25,877 bases of DNA, from positions 1 to 25,877 of IMG/VR virus record IMGVR_UViG_3300043399_000434, one strand, 5' to 3'. This document shows positions 14,005 through 20,377 of the stretch, piece after piece. A program made the position numbers and the translations under genes. The notes beneath the pieces were generated by a model. That model saw only the letters and a list, made by a program, of their open reading frames with translations, was not told the origin of the DNA and did not search any database. Within the stretch, counting starts at the first letter, position 1, and every line of letters begins with the position of its first letter. Source of the stretch: a virus.

Positions 14005-14033
14005 ATTTTACACCCAAATCCATTTATTGTCAA
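14005..14033 (-). promoter_or_regulatory. Early sigma70-type promoter
   Basis: TTGACA (14028-14033), 17-nt spacer beginning ATAAAT, TAAAAT (14005-14010). Drives the 65-aa gene and the OB-domain piece of RNA ligase. Confidence 0.82.
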
Positions 14034-14034
14034 A

Positions 14035-14436
14035 TCAGTGGGCACGGATGTAAACACCAGCCAAGGTCCTAATAGCGTCAGCGCGGCGAACAGGATCGAT
14101 GGTAATCTTCTCTACTTTACCCAAAGCCATGCTATCGTGAAGATCCTTTGCTTCTTTTAGACCCATACCCGTTACAGTACGGATAGCCTTGATGCCCTCG
14201 ACACGGGGCACATGGGTTCGGTACATAGTCATGTCTAACTGAATAGTAAGACGGTCATTGTACTCGCCTGTCAGCATAGCAAAAAAAATCTTGCCCTTGA
14301 TGTCAGGGTCGAGTGTGCTAGCAATCGTGTCCCAAAGTTTCATACCTTCTTCACTACCATATGCCTCGGTAATGGCACGCATAAAATGCATGCCAGACCT
14401 AAGGATTTCCTGTTCATAGTCTGGTGGGATTGGCAT
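14035..14436 (-). CDS. Ribosomal L7/L12 C-terminal-domain-like protein (133 aa)
   Basis: Residues ~75-125 (VPRVEGIKAIRTVTGMGLKEAKDLHDSMALGKVEKITIDPVRRADAIRTL) follow the bL12 C-terminal pattern: K/IxxIKxVRxxTGxGLKEAKDLVxxxP..v......eea. In L12 this domain recruits translation factors. The N-terminal ~70 residues are unrelated to L12. It might bind translation GTPases, or the fold may serve another purpose; only the motif is seen. It starts 1 nt after the stop of the 135-aa gene. Similar proteins occur in other large phages. Confidence 0.75.
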   Translation of the reverse strand: MPIPPDYEQEILRSGMHFMRAITEAYGSEEGMKLWDTIASTLDPDIKGKIFFAMLTGEYNDRLTIQLDMTMYRTHVPRVEGIKAIRTVTGMGLKEAKDLHDSMALGKVEKITIDPVRRADAIRTLAGVYIRAH

Positions 14437-14437
14437 A

Positions 14438-14845
14438 TTACAGTCCCAGAAGTTTCAGTTCTTCAGCAGTCAGAGTATTACGCACCTTTTCCATAGCTTG
14501 GCGCCTGACTTGATATTGGCGTTCGGCTTCAGCCTTTTTGGCGTAATACTCTGCCACTACACCTTCGATAGTTTCAAACTGCCAAACATAATCAGGTTGA
14601 TATTCTTCGGGAAGCGTGACATAAAGTTTTGCTTCCACTGGGTAGTGGACTTCACCCTTGAACAGATATGTGAGGTGCCCAAGCCGTTCGACACTAAAAT
14701 TCTCAGGCTCAACAACATCCAGCTTACCAAATTCATACAACAGGGCGGCGAAGCGTTCAGGGTAGCTGGCCCGAAACTCATTCCAAGCGCCTTGCTTAGC
14801 CATCACTTCCAGTGCCTGCTTTTCCGCTTTAGTCATCTTTGCCAT
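14438..14845 (-). CDS. Hypothetical protein (135 aa)
   Basis: Not recognised. Basic helical N-terminus (MAKMTKAEKQALEVMAKQ), a beta-rich middle (LGHLTYLFKGEVHYPVEAKLYVTLPEEYQPDYVW) and a long C-terminal helix (AEYYAKKAEAERQYQVRRQAMEKVRNTLTAEELKLLGL). GAGGTAATGAA precedes the ATG. Second gene of the operon whose first gene encodes the small GIY-YIG protein. Confidence 0.72.
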   Translation of the reverse strand: MAKMTKAEKQALEVMAKQGAWNEFRASYPERFAALLYEFGKLDVVEPENFSVERLGHLTYLFKGEVHYPVEAKLYVTLPEEYQPDYVWQFETIEGVVAEYYAKKAEAERQYQVRRQAMEKVRNTLTAEELKLLGL

Positions 14846-14854
14846 TTCATTACC

Positions 14855-15187
14855 TCACTTAAACGTGTTCAGAGCCGGGCTGTACGCCTTGATTAGCGCA
14901 GTCTCGCGAACATGCGCTTCTTTCTTACCACGCACAACCTCAACCAGACCATACTCAAACGCCTCAGCACCATACTCGCGAAGCGACTGCGACAGAGCCC
15001 AAACCTTGTTCTCAGCCAGAGCCCGTTGATAGTGCTTCTGCATCCTACGGTGAAGAGTGCGCTTGACCGAACCACGATAGCCCAGCACAGTCAGACCGAT
15101 GTACTGCTCGCCAGTGACCCGATTCGTAATCACGTAGATAACGTGATTCCTGTCAGTCCTGCGCTTGCGTGCTTTCTCATTCATCAT
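14855..15187 (-). CDS. Small GIY-YIG nuclease domain protein (~110 aa)
   Basis: After a basic N-terminus (MMNEKARKRRTDR) comes HVIYVITNRVTGEQYIGLT, the GIY-YIG core; HRRMQKHYQRAL provides the conserved Arg region and VRETALIKAYSPALNT the Glu helix and PxxN ending. Unlike the 297-aa protein at 12518 it has no DNA-binding extension. It has the G+C content and codon style of the early genes, so it may be a resident phage protein and not a mobile one. The start is peculiar: the promoter at 15194-15222 puts the predicted transcript start on the ATG itself (15187), and no Shine-Dalgarno is present. The second ATG (15184) is an alternative. Confidence 0.82.
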   Translation of the reverse strand: MMNEKARKRRTDRNHVIYVITNRVTGEQYIGLTVLGYRGSVKRTLHRRMQKHYQRALAENKVWALSQSLREYGAEAFEYGLVEVVRGKKEAHVRETALIKAYSPALNTFK

Positions 15188-15193
15188 ACCCAT

Positions 15194-15222
15194 ATTATAG
15201 CAGAATGGGCATTTATTGTCAA
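15194..15222 (-). promoter_or_regulatory. Early sigma70-type promoter, leaderless transcript predicted
   Basis: TTGACA (15217-15222), 17-nt spacer beginning ATAAAT, TATAAT (15194-15199), extended -10 TGC. Seven nt after the -10 is the A of the ATG at 15187. Confidence 0.9.
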
Positions 15223-15223
15223 A

Positions 15224-15445
15224 TTATCGGGGCCGACTCCGGGGGACAATGGTCCCTTCGGATTCCACGACGGTAACTGCACCTGTGGGGATATATTCCA
15301 CAGCGTCGATACAGCCAGCCCACATACTGCGGCACTCGCGACCATCGAAGTCCTCACGGCCTCCGTGGACGCCATAAGCCTGAATCGGAAGTTCGCCAGT
15401 GACAAAAGTACGCGATTCCACGTAGTAGCCGTTGATTTCTTTCAT
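15224..15445 (-). CDS. Hypothetical protein (73 aa)
   Basis: Not recognised. Beta-rich by composition (INGYYVESRTFVTGELPIQAYGVHGGREDFDG..CRSMWAGCIDAVEYIPTGAVTVVESEG) with a basic tail PRSRPR. Two cysteines 7 residues apart. AGAGGC lies 4 nt before the ATG; promoter at 15473-15501, leader ~21 nt. One-gene unit. Confidence 0.7.
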   Translation of the reverse strand: MKEINGYYVESRTFVTGELPIQAYGVHGGREDFDGRECRSMWAGCIDAVEYIPTGAVTVVESEGTIVPRSRPR

Positions 15446-15472
15446 GCTTGCCTCTTGATCTACAATACCCGT

Positions 15473-15501
15473 ATTATAGCAGGATTGGTATTATTTGTCA
15501 A
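15473..15501 (-). promoter_or_regulatory. Early sigma70-type promoter
   Basis: TTGACA (15496-15501), 17-nt spacer, TATAAT (15473-15478), extended -10 TGC. The deaminase stop TGA (15498-15500) lies inside the -35. Confidence 0.9.
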
Positions 15502-15806
15502 GTATGCTCAACCCGCTTAATCCCAGCCATTTTTATCGCATGTTGACAAATTTTACAGGGTTTAGCCAGAGCAGGCTTACCATCTTTAGTAAAGCGAGTA
15601 ATCACTAACTTGTACGCCCGCTCCCAATTCTTAGCCTTGACCAGTGCGTCAATCTCGGCGTGCAGAAAAATCTTATAGTCCTCACCCACCGCCTGAGCCG
15701 ATTTAGCTTGAAGCGGATGAGTTTTGACGTAGGAATTCTTGCCGATAGAAAGGATCTTGCCTTTTTTATCGTAAAGAATAGCCGTAATGTTCTGCTTTTG
15801 ATTCAT
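15498..15806 (-). CDS. Cytidine/dCMP deaminase-fold protein (102 aa)
   Basis: Zinc deaminase motifs are visible: HAE at residues ~51-53 (FLHAEIDALVKA) and PCKIC at ~83-87 (AKPCKICQHAIKMAGIKRVEHT), giving His and two Cys zinc ligands and the catalytic Glu. At 102 aa it is at the short end of the family; the N-terminal strand (ITAILYDKKGKILSIGKN) is present. The substrate could be a free nucleotide, nucleoside or modified base; it cannot be told from sequence. Start at 15806, where the promoter 15814-15842 predicts a transcript beginning at or 1 nt before the ATG, without a ribosome-binding site. Confidence 0.82.
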   Translation of the reverse strand: MNQKQNITAILYDKKGKILSIGKNSYVKTHPLQAKSAQAVGEDYKIFLHAEIDALVKAKNWERAYKLVITRFTKDGKPALAKPCKICQHAIKMAGIKRVEHT

Positions 15807-15813
15807 AGCCCAT

Positions 15814-15842
15814 AGTATAACAAATGGGCTATTTATTGTCAA
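15814..15842 (-). promoter_or_regulatory. Early sigma70-type promoter, leaderless transcript predicted
   Basis: TTGACA (15837-15842), 17-nt spacer beginning ATAAAT, TATACT (15814-15819), extended -10 TGT. Predicted start 15806-15807 coincides with the deaminase ATG. The stop of the metalloprotein gene (15839-15841) lies inside the -35. Confidence 0.87.
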
Positions 15843-16273
15843 GTTTTGGCAATAGCTGACTTTAGGATGAAGTCTAATTGGTCACTAACATCCTGCTCCC
15901 AGGGTAAATTGTTGTAGGCAGCGTTCTCTAATAATTTGGGATCCACATTTCTATATTGCTTACCCATCCATATGTGGGTGCCGTCCCTCATGACACTAAG
16001 CTTACCTGTATGCACCTGATGGACATGTATCAATTCATGTACTACAGGCTTGATAATTTCTTTGGGAGAAAGAACGGTACTTATCCTAAATCTGTTCTTG
16101 AATCTGCCCGATAACAATGTTTCACCATATACATTGGGAGCCAAGTTAGCAAATTCGATTTCAATTTCATTAGGTAAAACAATGACTTGTGCTACATTCT
16201 CACACAATTTTGTGGCTACCTTTTCTTGGTCAGGTAGCCATGTATTACCTTGATAAATGAATCTTACTTTCAA
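15839..16273 (-). CDS. HExxH zinc metalloprotein, SprT-like (144 aa)
   Basis: HELIH at residues 79-83 (IIKPVVHELIHVHQVHTGK) is a zincin active site; E126 in NNLPWEQDVSDQ is a good candidate for the third ligand, as in SprT-like and related small peptidases (..PWExxA). N-terminal region is beta-rich. No signal peptide, so it acts in the cytoplasm or in the virion. Substrate unknown. The ATG overlaps the upstream TGA by 4 nt. Confidence 0.8.
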   Translation of the reverse strand: MKVRFIYQGNTWLPDQEKVATKLCENVAQVIVLPNEIEIEFANLAPNVYGETLLSGRFKNRFRISTVLSPKEIIKPVVHELIHVHQVHTGKLSVMRDGTHIWMGKQYRNVDPKLLENAAYNNLPWEQDVSDQLDFILKSAIAKT

Positions 16274-16554
16274 TGTATAGTTTCACCCAAAGAAGAATTT
16301 AGATAAGTTTCTACCTCATCCTTCAAATCTTCTTCAGTAAAGCCCATTTCACCTAAGATTTGGATTAGTGTAATGAATAATGCGTGAGTGGCAGAACCAT
16401 CAATATAATTATCATCTGTGTTATTTTCTTCAAAATCTTCTAAAAGAGGAATCATTTTATTTTTTATAAAATTACAAGCAATCATTATGCTGTAGTCATA
16501 TTCCCAAGCTTCGCGATCTTCGTCGGCGATTAATTCATCTACTATTTTTGACAT
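16270..16554 (-). CDS. Acidic hypothetical protein (94 aa)
   Basis: Not recognised. Strongly acidic and helical (MSKIVDELIADEDREAWEYDYSIMIACNFIKNKMIPLLEDFEENNTDDN... GFTEEDLKDEVETYLNSSLGETIH). GGGAGGGGAT precedes the ATG. A GATAAATA late-promoter motif lies 35 nt upstream, divergent from that of the glycine-rich protein, so this gene and the metalloprotein may be late-expressed. Confidence 0.75.
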   Translation of the reverse strand: MSKIVDELIADEDREAWEYDYSIMIACNFIKNKMIPLLEDFEENNTDDNYIDGSATHALFITLIQILGEMGFTEEDLKDEVETYLNSSLGETIH

Positions 16555-16588
16555 ATCCCCTCCCTTAGGTTTGAAAAGATATTACATT

Positions 16589-16596
16589 TATTTATC
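16589..16596 (-). promoter_or_regulatory. Late promoter candidate (GATAAATA), minus strand
   Basis: GATAAATA on the minus strand, 35 nt before the ATG of the acidic 94-aa gene. Faces away from the plus-strand copy at 16625-16632, making a divergent late-promoter pair. Confidence 0.5.
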
Positions 16597-16624
16597 TACT
16601 AAAGAATGAAAAAAAATACTAAAT

Positions 16625-16632
16625 GATAAATA
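16625..16632 (+). promoter_or_regulatory. Late promoter (GATAAATA), glycine-rich protein
   Basis: ATGATAAATA, followed 28 nt later by the ATG, with leader TTTTAGGAGAACAA. The copy at 17663-17670 has the same spacing and leader. Confidence 0.65.
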
Positions 16633-16660
16633 CAGATAACAATCTTTTAGGAGAACAATA

Positions 16661-17542
16661 ATGAATTTACAAGGAATGACTTTTACAGGTGGATTTACTT
16701 TACAACAACCGCCTCCTCCTCCAACAGGTCAACAAGCTTATACAACAGCAGGTACATATAGTTGGACTGCACCTGAGGGTGTTACTAGCGTTTGTGTTGT
16801 ATGTGTAGGTGGGGGTGGCCGGGGGCGCCGTGCCGGCGGTGGTGGTGGTGGCCTAGGTTGGAAAAATAATATATCGGTTACCCCGGGGCAAAGCTATACT
16901 GTGGTTGTAGGTGCAGCAGGAACTGCACCTGTAAATAGCAGCCCGACCACGCCTGTAGCTAACGGTGGTAATAGTTATTTTATAAGTACCGCTGTTGTCC
17001 TTGGCGCGGGCGGGGGTACTCCTCCAGGCGCGCTCGGCTCGTCCACCAATGTTGGACAGTCCGGAGGAGTTTTTGTGGGTGATGGAGGCGGTAACGGAGG
17101 GTCTAGTACCGCGAGCCAGGGATGGGGTGGCGGTGGCGGTGGTGCTGGCGGCTACTCAGGAAATGGTGGCAATGCAAATACTCTTTTTGGAGCTAATGGC
17201 TCAGGTGGTGGTGGCGGTGGTGGTGCTGGCCACTCCAACGAGGACAGTAACGATAACAAGCGTAAAGGTGGTGCTGGAGGCGGTGTTGGAATTCTAGGTG
17301 AGGGTACAAGCGGTGCTGGTGCACCAAGCACTACTTTCGGTGGAGACGGTGGTTCGGGTGGTTCTGGTGGAACTAATGGTACTCCAGCTGACGTTACCTT
17401 TGGTGGCACTGGTGGAACATATGGTGGCGGTGGCGGTGGTGCTAACGATGACTCAGCCGGTGGCGCGGCTGGTAGTGGCGCGGTTCGCATCATTTGGGGT
17501 GACAATCGTGCATTCCCAAGCACTAATACTGCTGGCGTATAA
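16661..17542 (+). CDS. Glycine-rich virion/tail-fibre-type protein (293 aa)
   Basis: Probably a structural protein or adhesin. Residues 1-14 (MNLQGMTFTGGFTL) match the tag of the next gene. A proline run (PPPPPTG) leads to QAYTTAGTYSWTAPEGVTSVCVVCVGGGG, the start of the glycine-rich domain found in many phage fibres and bacterial surface proteins. From residue ~45 on there are poly-Gly clusters alternating with short Asn/Ser/Thr blocks, like the glycine-rich tips that determine receptor specificity in some T4-like adhesins. It ends RIIWGDNRAFPSTNTAGV. Good ribosome-binding site AGGAG; strong terminator 17561-17588. Confidence 0.85.
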   Translation: MNLQGMTFTGGFTLQQPPPPPTGQQAYTTAGTYSWTAPEGVTSVCVVCVGGGGRGRRAGGGGGGLGWKNNISVTPGQSYTVVVGAAGTAPVNSSPTTPVANGGNSYFISTAVVLGAGGGTPPGALGSSTNVGQSGGVFVGDGGGNGGSSTASQGWGGGGGGAGGYSGNGGNANTLFGANGSGGGGGGGAGHSNEDSNDNKRKGGAGGGVGILGEGTSGAGAPSTTFGGDGGSGGSGGTNGTPADVTFGGTGGTYGGGGGGANDDSAGGAAGSGAVRIIWGDNRAFPSTNTAGV

Positions 17543-17560
17543 TCAGGCTTTATAGCCAAA

Positions 17561-17588
17561 AAATGGGGCCAATTAAGGCCCCATTTTC
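17561..17588 (+). terminator. Rho-independent terminator
   Basis: Stem of 10 bp (AAATGGGGCC / GGCCCCATTT) with loop AATTAA, then TTC. The same stem and loop recur at 18476-18505. Confidence 0.9.
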
Positions 17589-17662
17589 ATTTCACCCTTT
17601 ATCAGATATAGTAACCCCGATACTACATTTATCGCCAAATAATACTAAAATACAGTTATAAT

Positions 17663-17670
17663 GATAAATA
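17663..17670 (+). promoter_or_regulatory. Late promoter (GATAAATA), DUF285-type protein
   Basis: ATGATAAATA, 28 nt before the ATG, followed by TTTTAGGAGAACAA. Same arrangement as at 16625-16632. Confidence 0.65.
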
Positions 17671-17698
17671 GTTGTAGCATTATTTTAGGAGAACAAAC

Positions 17699-18454
17699 AT
17701 GAACTTGCAAGGAATAACTATTTCAGGTGGGATTGCATTATCTCCACCTCCCACACCCCCTAACCCTTCTATGGTTTTAACTGTAGATGTACCTTCTAGT
17801 ACACCTTACGGCACCAGAGTAATTCGGCTACCTGCTAATGGCACATGTAATTGTGTTATAAATTGGGGGGACGGCACAACTACATCAAGGGTAGGAACTT
17901 TCTCACCACTTGGTGATAGCGTTTCTAAAACATACGCAAGTACAGGAACTTACACCATAACTATAACAGGCACCATGACTAATTATGGGGATCCTTTTAT
18001 GGTTCAAACATGGCTTAAAAGTGTAACATCTTGGGGAACTACCGGATTAACAGGACTATTTGGTGGATTTTATGGTGCTAATCAGTTGACCTCTCTACCC
18101 AGCAACTCGCCCCCATCTACTATAACAAACATGAGTGATACGTTCGCTGCTTGTACGGTGTTTAACCAAGATATCAGTAATTGGAATGTAGGCAATGTTA
18201 CTACCATGAACGCAATGTTCCGCGACGCTAGTAGTTTTAACCAAAATATTAGTACGTGGAGTGTCGGTAATGTTACCAACATGAACAGCATGTTCCAAAG
18301 TGCTACTGCATTCAATCAAAACTTGTCATCGTGGATTACAGGTTTAACATCACAACCCTCAAGCTTTTCAAGCAGTGCTAACGCAACTTTTGCTAACAAT
18401 GCAAACCTAAGAAAACCATTCTTGTCAAATGGAACAACTCGTATTACTACATAA
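17699..18454 (+). CDS. PKD-like plus BspA/DUF285-repeat surface protein (251 aa)
   Basis: Starts MNLQGITISGGIAL, the same tag as the preceding protein, then a proline linker. Residues ~25-95 look like a PKD/Ig-like domain (CVINWGDGTTTSRVG...KTYASTGTYTITITG). Residues ~115-225 hold BspA-like (DUF285) repeats of ~25 aa: MSDTFAACTVFNQDISNWNVGNVTTM, then NAMFRDASSFNQNISTWSVGNVTNM, then NSMFQSATAFNQNLSSW. These repeats occur in bacterial and protist surface proteins and in phage fibres and bind other proteins or surfaces. Likely a virion adhesin or decoration protein. A bidirectional terminator follows. Confidence 0.85.
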   Translation: MNLQGITISGGIALSPPPTPPNPSMVLTVDVPSSTPYGTRVIRLPANGTCNCVINWGDGTTTSRVGTFSPLGDSVSKTYASTGTYTITITGTMTNYGDPFMVQTWLKSVTSWGTTGLTGLFGGFYGANQLTSLPSNSPPSTITNMSDTFAACTVFNQDISNWNVGNVTTMNAMFRDASSFNQNISTWSVGNVTNMNSMFQSATAFNQNLSSWITGLTSQPSSFSSSANATFANNANLRKPFLSNGTTRITT

Positions 18455-18475
18455 GGATTAAGGTTTTATATGCAA

Positions 18476-18505
18476 AAAAATGGGGCCAATTAAGGCCCCA
18501 TTTTT
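18476..18505. terminator. Bidirectional terminator between convergent genes
   Basis: 12-bp stem (AAAAATGGGGCC / GGCCCCATTTTT) with a 6-nt loop, T-rich on both strands. It serves the DUF285 gene on plus and the vWA gene on minus. Core stem identical to that at 17561-17586. Confidence 0.9.
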
Positions 18506-18518
18506 ATTTCATCACTTG

Positions 18519-19934
18519 TTAAATATCGTACCTTGGATGCATAACCGTTTTCAGCATGATCCCTTCAGGTGTAAACGCAGCAGGGTCAGCACTTAGCAAG
18601 CTGGCCATGATGCTTGGACTAAACCCACTAACAAGTGCCGCACCACTCTTATCGGCAGCTACTGGCACATTGTCGCTAGAGTTTAGATTCCAAAATACGA
18701 CCTGTGGTGCATCGTATCCTGCAGCCTCATACTTGCGTTCGATCATCTGCATAGCACTATCATCGTGACGAACACACTGGTCGAACTGCATATCACTTAG
18801 GATTAGAACCATTTGCGGCATGTCGCTCTTTGGCACGTTATGCTGAACTGCCACACTAAGAATTTTTTCAAATGCCTTATTTAGGTTAGTGTTCATTTCC
18901 CACTTGCTTTTTTGCATTTGCTGGGCTTTTTGAACTACGTTACCTTTTAGTGTAACTAGTGATGGGCTACCACTGAAAGTCAAGAATGTATCCTTGAATA
19001 CACCTAGATTTTTGTCAGCTAGGTACAGACCCAAACCAACTGCAACATCCAAGCAGGTCACACTTGTGTTTTTACCTGCAGGGCAAGTCATAGAACCCGA
19101 TACATCAACTAGGGGCAGAATACTAGCATTTCCTACGTAGTTTGGTAGCGCGTCCCACTGTGCCACGATATGGTCTAGCTCAGTTTTAGTGAACTGCGTC
19201 ATAGTCCAACCATTCAACACTCCCTTGATAACATCATGTGGGAAGATTGCACCAGCATTGACCTTAACTGACTTGTCACCGCTAACTAGCTTTGCTACGT
19301 ACTCCGCAAACTTTGTAGTATTGCGTTGAAAAGCTTTCTTGTAGATACGGCTAGCCTGTGAAGGTACATGGCTGAACTCAATGTTGTCCCAGTCACGGGC
19401 ACACATTTGCTGTTCAACAACCTTGGTCATGCTGACAAGTTGCTTACGGTACTGCTTTGGTGTCATACCGAAAAACTGACGGATTTCAGCCGCAACTTTA
19501 CCCTTGCGTGGGGTCCACTTTGCAGCTAGACCATTCTTGTTGCGTAGATGGTCGCCTAGTAGGCTGTATGCCTTAGCTTTCAATTCTGGTGAATTGAAAA
19601 CAAACAAATCATCAAAGCGACCTAGTTCAGGTACTTTGTTGATTAGCTTTGCGGCGCTTTCTGGATCCATTTTTTCTAGATGGACTAGAATGTCACGGAA
19701 CAGTTGGCGTTCGCCAGCGCCATTGCGTACATCGCGCGCCCATAGTGCCACCCGCATTGCCAGTTCTTTGTTTTCTACAAAGGCACTAGTGAATTGTGGG
19801 ATGATGTCTTTCCCACGTGAGGCACCGATGTTGTAGAACAAATCTACAACAGCGTTAGCCGTTGACTTACGAGCTACCATACCATTTTGGGTACGTTGTT
19901 CTTGGTTTTGTACTGCTTTTAAAAATGCGTTCAT
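18519..19934 (-). CDS. Ro60-like DUF2828/vWA protein (471 aa)
   Basis: N-terminal ~265 residues follow the DUF2828 pattern: STANAVVDLFYNIGASR, ALWARDVRNGAGERQLFRDIL, VPELGRFDDL, GLAAKWTPRKGK, MTPKQYRKQL, MCARDWDNIEFSHVPSQASRIYKKAF and VNAGAIFPHDVI. This helical-repeat plus vWA layout is shared with TROVE (Ro60) proteins. The C-terminal vWA domain carries an intact MIDAS start DVSGS (277-281) and LILSDMQFDQ. Ro proteins bind Y RNAs and misfolded RNA; whether this one does is inference. AAGGAG precedes the ATG. Behind a ~520-nt leader with a structured RNA unit (20333-20458). Confidence 0.88.
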   Translation of the reverse strand: MNAFLKAVQNQEQRTQNGMVARKSTANAVVDLFYNIGASRGKDIIPQFTSAFVENKELAMRVALWARDVRNGAGERQLFRDILVHLEKMDPESAAKLINKVPELGRFDDLFVFNSPELKAKAYSLLGDHLRNKNGLAAKWTPRKGKVAAEIRQFFGMTPKQYRKQLVSMTKVVEQQMCARDWDNIEFSHVPSQASRIYKKAFQRNTTKFAEYVAKLVSGDKSVKVNAGAIFPHDVIKGVLNGWTMTQFTKTELDHIVAQWDALPNYVGNASILPLVDVSGSMTCPAGKNTSVTCLDVAVGLGLYLADKNLGVFKDTFLTFSGSPSLVTLKGNVVQKAQQMQKSKWEMNTNLNKAFEKILSVAVQHNVPKSDMPQMVLILSDMQFDQCVRHDDSAMQMIERKYEAAGYDAPQVVFWNLNSSDNVPVAADKSGAALVSGFSPSIMASLLSADPAAFTPEGIMLKTVMHPRYDI

Positions 19935-20013
19935 TTTTTTCTCCTTACAGAATGCGTTTATTTCAATTTACAAGTTTGAATATAGAATTTGCTGTTAGCA
20001 TTCTAAAATCTAA

Positions 20014-20047
20014 GTTTACTACAAGTTTTTGTTTACTACAAGTTTTT
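20014..20047. repeat. Perfect 17-bp tandem repeat, two copies
   Basis: The unit GTTTACTACAAGTTTTT (plus strand) occurs at 20014-20030 and 20031-20047 without mismatch, in the leader of the vWA gene about 80 nt before its ATG. Confidence 0.95.
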
Positions 20048-20063
20048 TGGTATAACAGGATGG

Positions 20064-20130
20064 ATGGGACAAGTAAAGTTTAGTATTCTGGTCTACCCAC
20101 ATCCCCAATTAAGGTTCAGTCCCATAGACC
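20064..20130 (-). other. Possible pseudoknot in vWA-gene leader
   Basis: On the minus strand GGTCTA (20130-20125) can pair with TAGACC (20095-20090), and ATGGGAC (20125-20119) with GTCCCAT (20070-20064). The pairings interleave, so they form either a pseudoknot or two exclusive folds. A small 6-bp hairpin lies just upstream (20134-20150). Confidence 0.4.
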
Positions 20131-20153
20131 CTAACAACAATTCATGTTGTCTA

Positions 20154-20243
20154 TCAGTAATTCTCTGCTACTGAAAACATAGTTGTCTTTCCAACGTCAT
20201 CAGTTCCATCAGCGTCTATATTTCTATAGATAGTTGTAATCAT
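20154..20243 (-). CDS. Candidate 29-aa leader peptide
   Basis: A 29-codon ORF (MITTIYRNIDADGTDDVGKTTMFSVAENY) in the leader of the vWA gene. GGAGGA lies 10 nt before the ATG. It contains GTDDVGKT, which fits the Walker A pattern GxxxxGKT, but is far too short for an NTPase domain. It could be an upstream regulatory peptide, a gene remnant or chance. Confidence 0.35.
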   Translation of the reverse strand: MITTIYRNIDADGTDDVGKTTMFSVAENY

Positions 20244-20332
20244 AAGATTTTCGTCCTCCTACAACTAGCTTTTCAGGCCACCTTCTGCTGCATTTGCTGA
20301 AAGTCGTTAGTTTAGTTTGCTGTTGCCATCCT

Positions 20333-20377
20333 AAAAAAAACAAAATAAAACGGAATAGTTTCCTACTTTTTTATTTT
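20333..20377 (-). terminator. Terminator/attenuator-like hairpin
   Basis: Nine-bp A/T stem (20369-20377 with 20342-20350) containing an inner 4-bp stem, followed on the minus strand by G and eight T. It is between the promoter and the vWA gene, so readthrough would be needed to express that gene. Confidence 0.55.

Noticed and set aside
2252-15842. Repeated ~30-bp motif resembling dispersed repeats or operators
   Set aside because: Each copy resolves into TTGACA, a 17-nt spacer and TATAAT in front of a gene; these are promoters, not a CRISPR or mobile repeat.
17152-17559. Proline-rich minus-strand ORF opposite the glycine-rich protein
   Set aside because: Its Pro runs are the complement of GGT/GGC glycine codons; no expression signals.
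20064-20124. Plus-strand tRNA-like fold with ATGGGAC/GTCCCAT ends
   Set aside because: Ends can pair, but there is no T-arm, D-arm or anticodon arm in proper positions.
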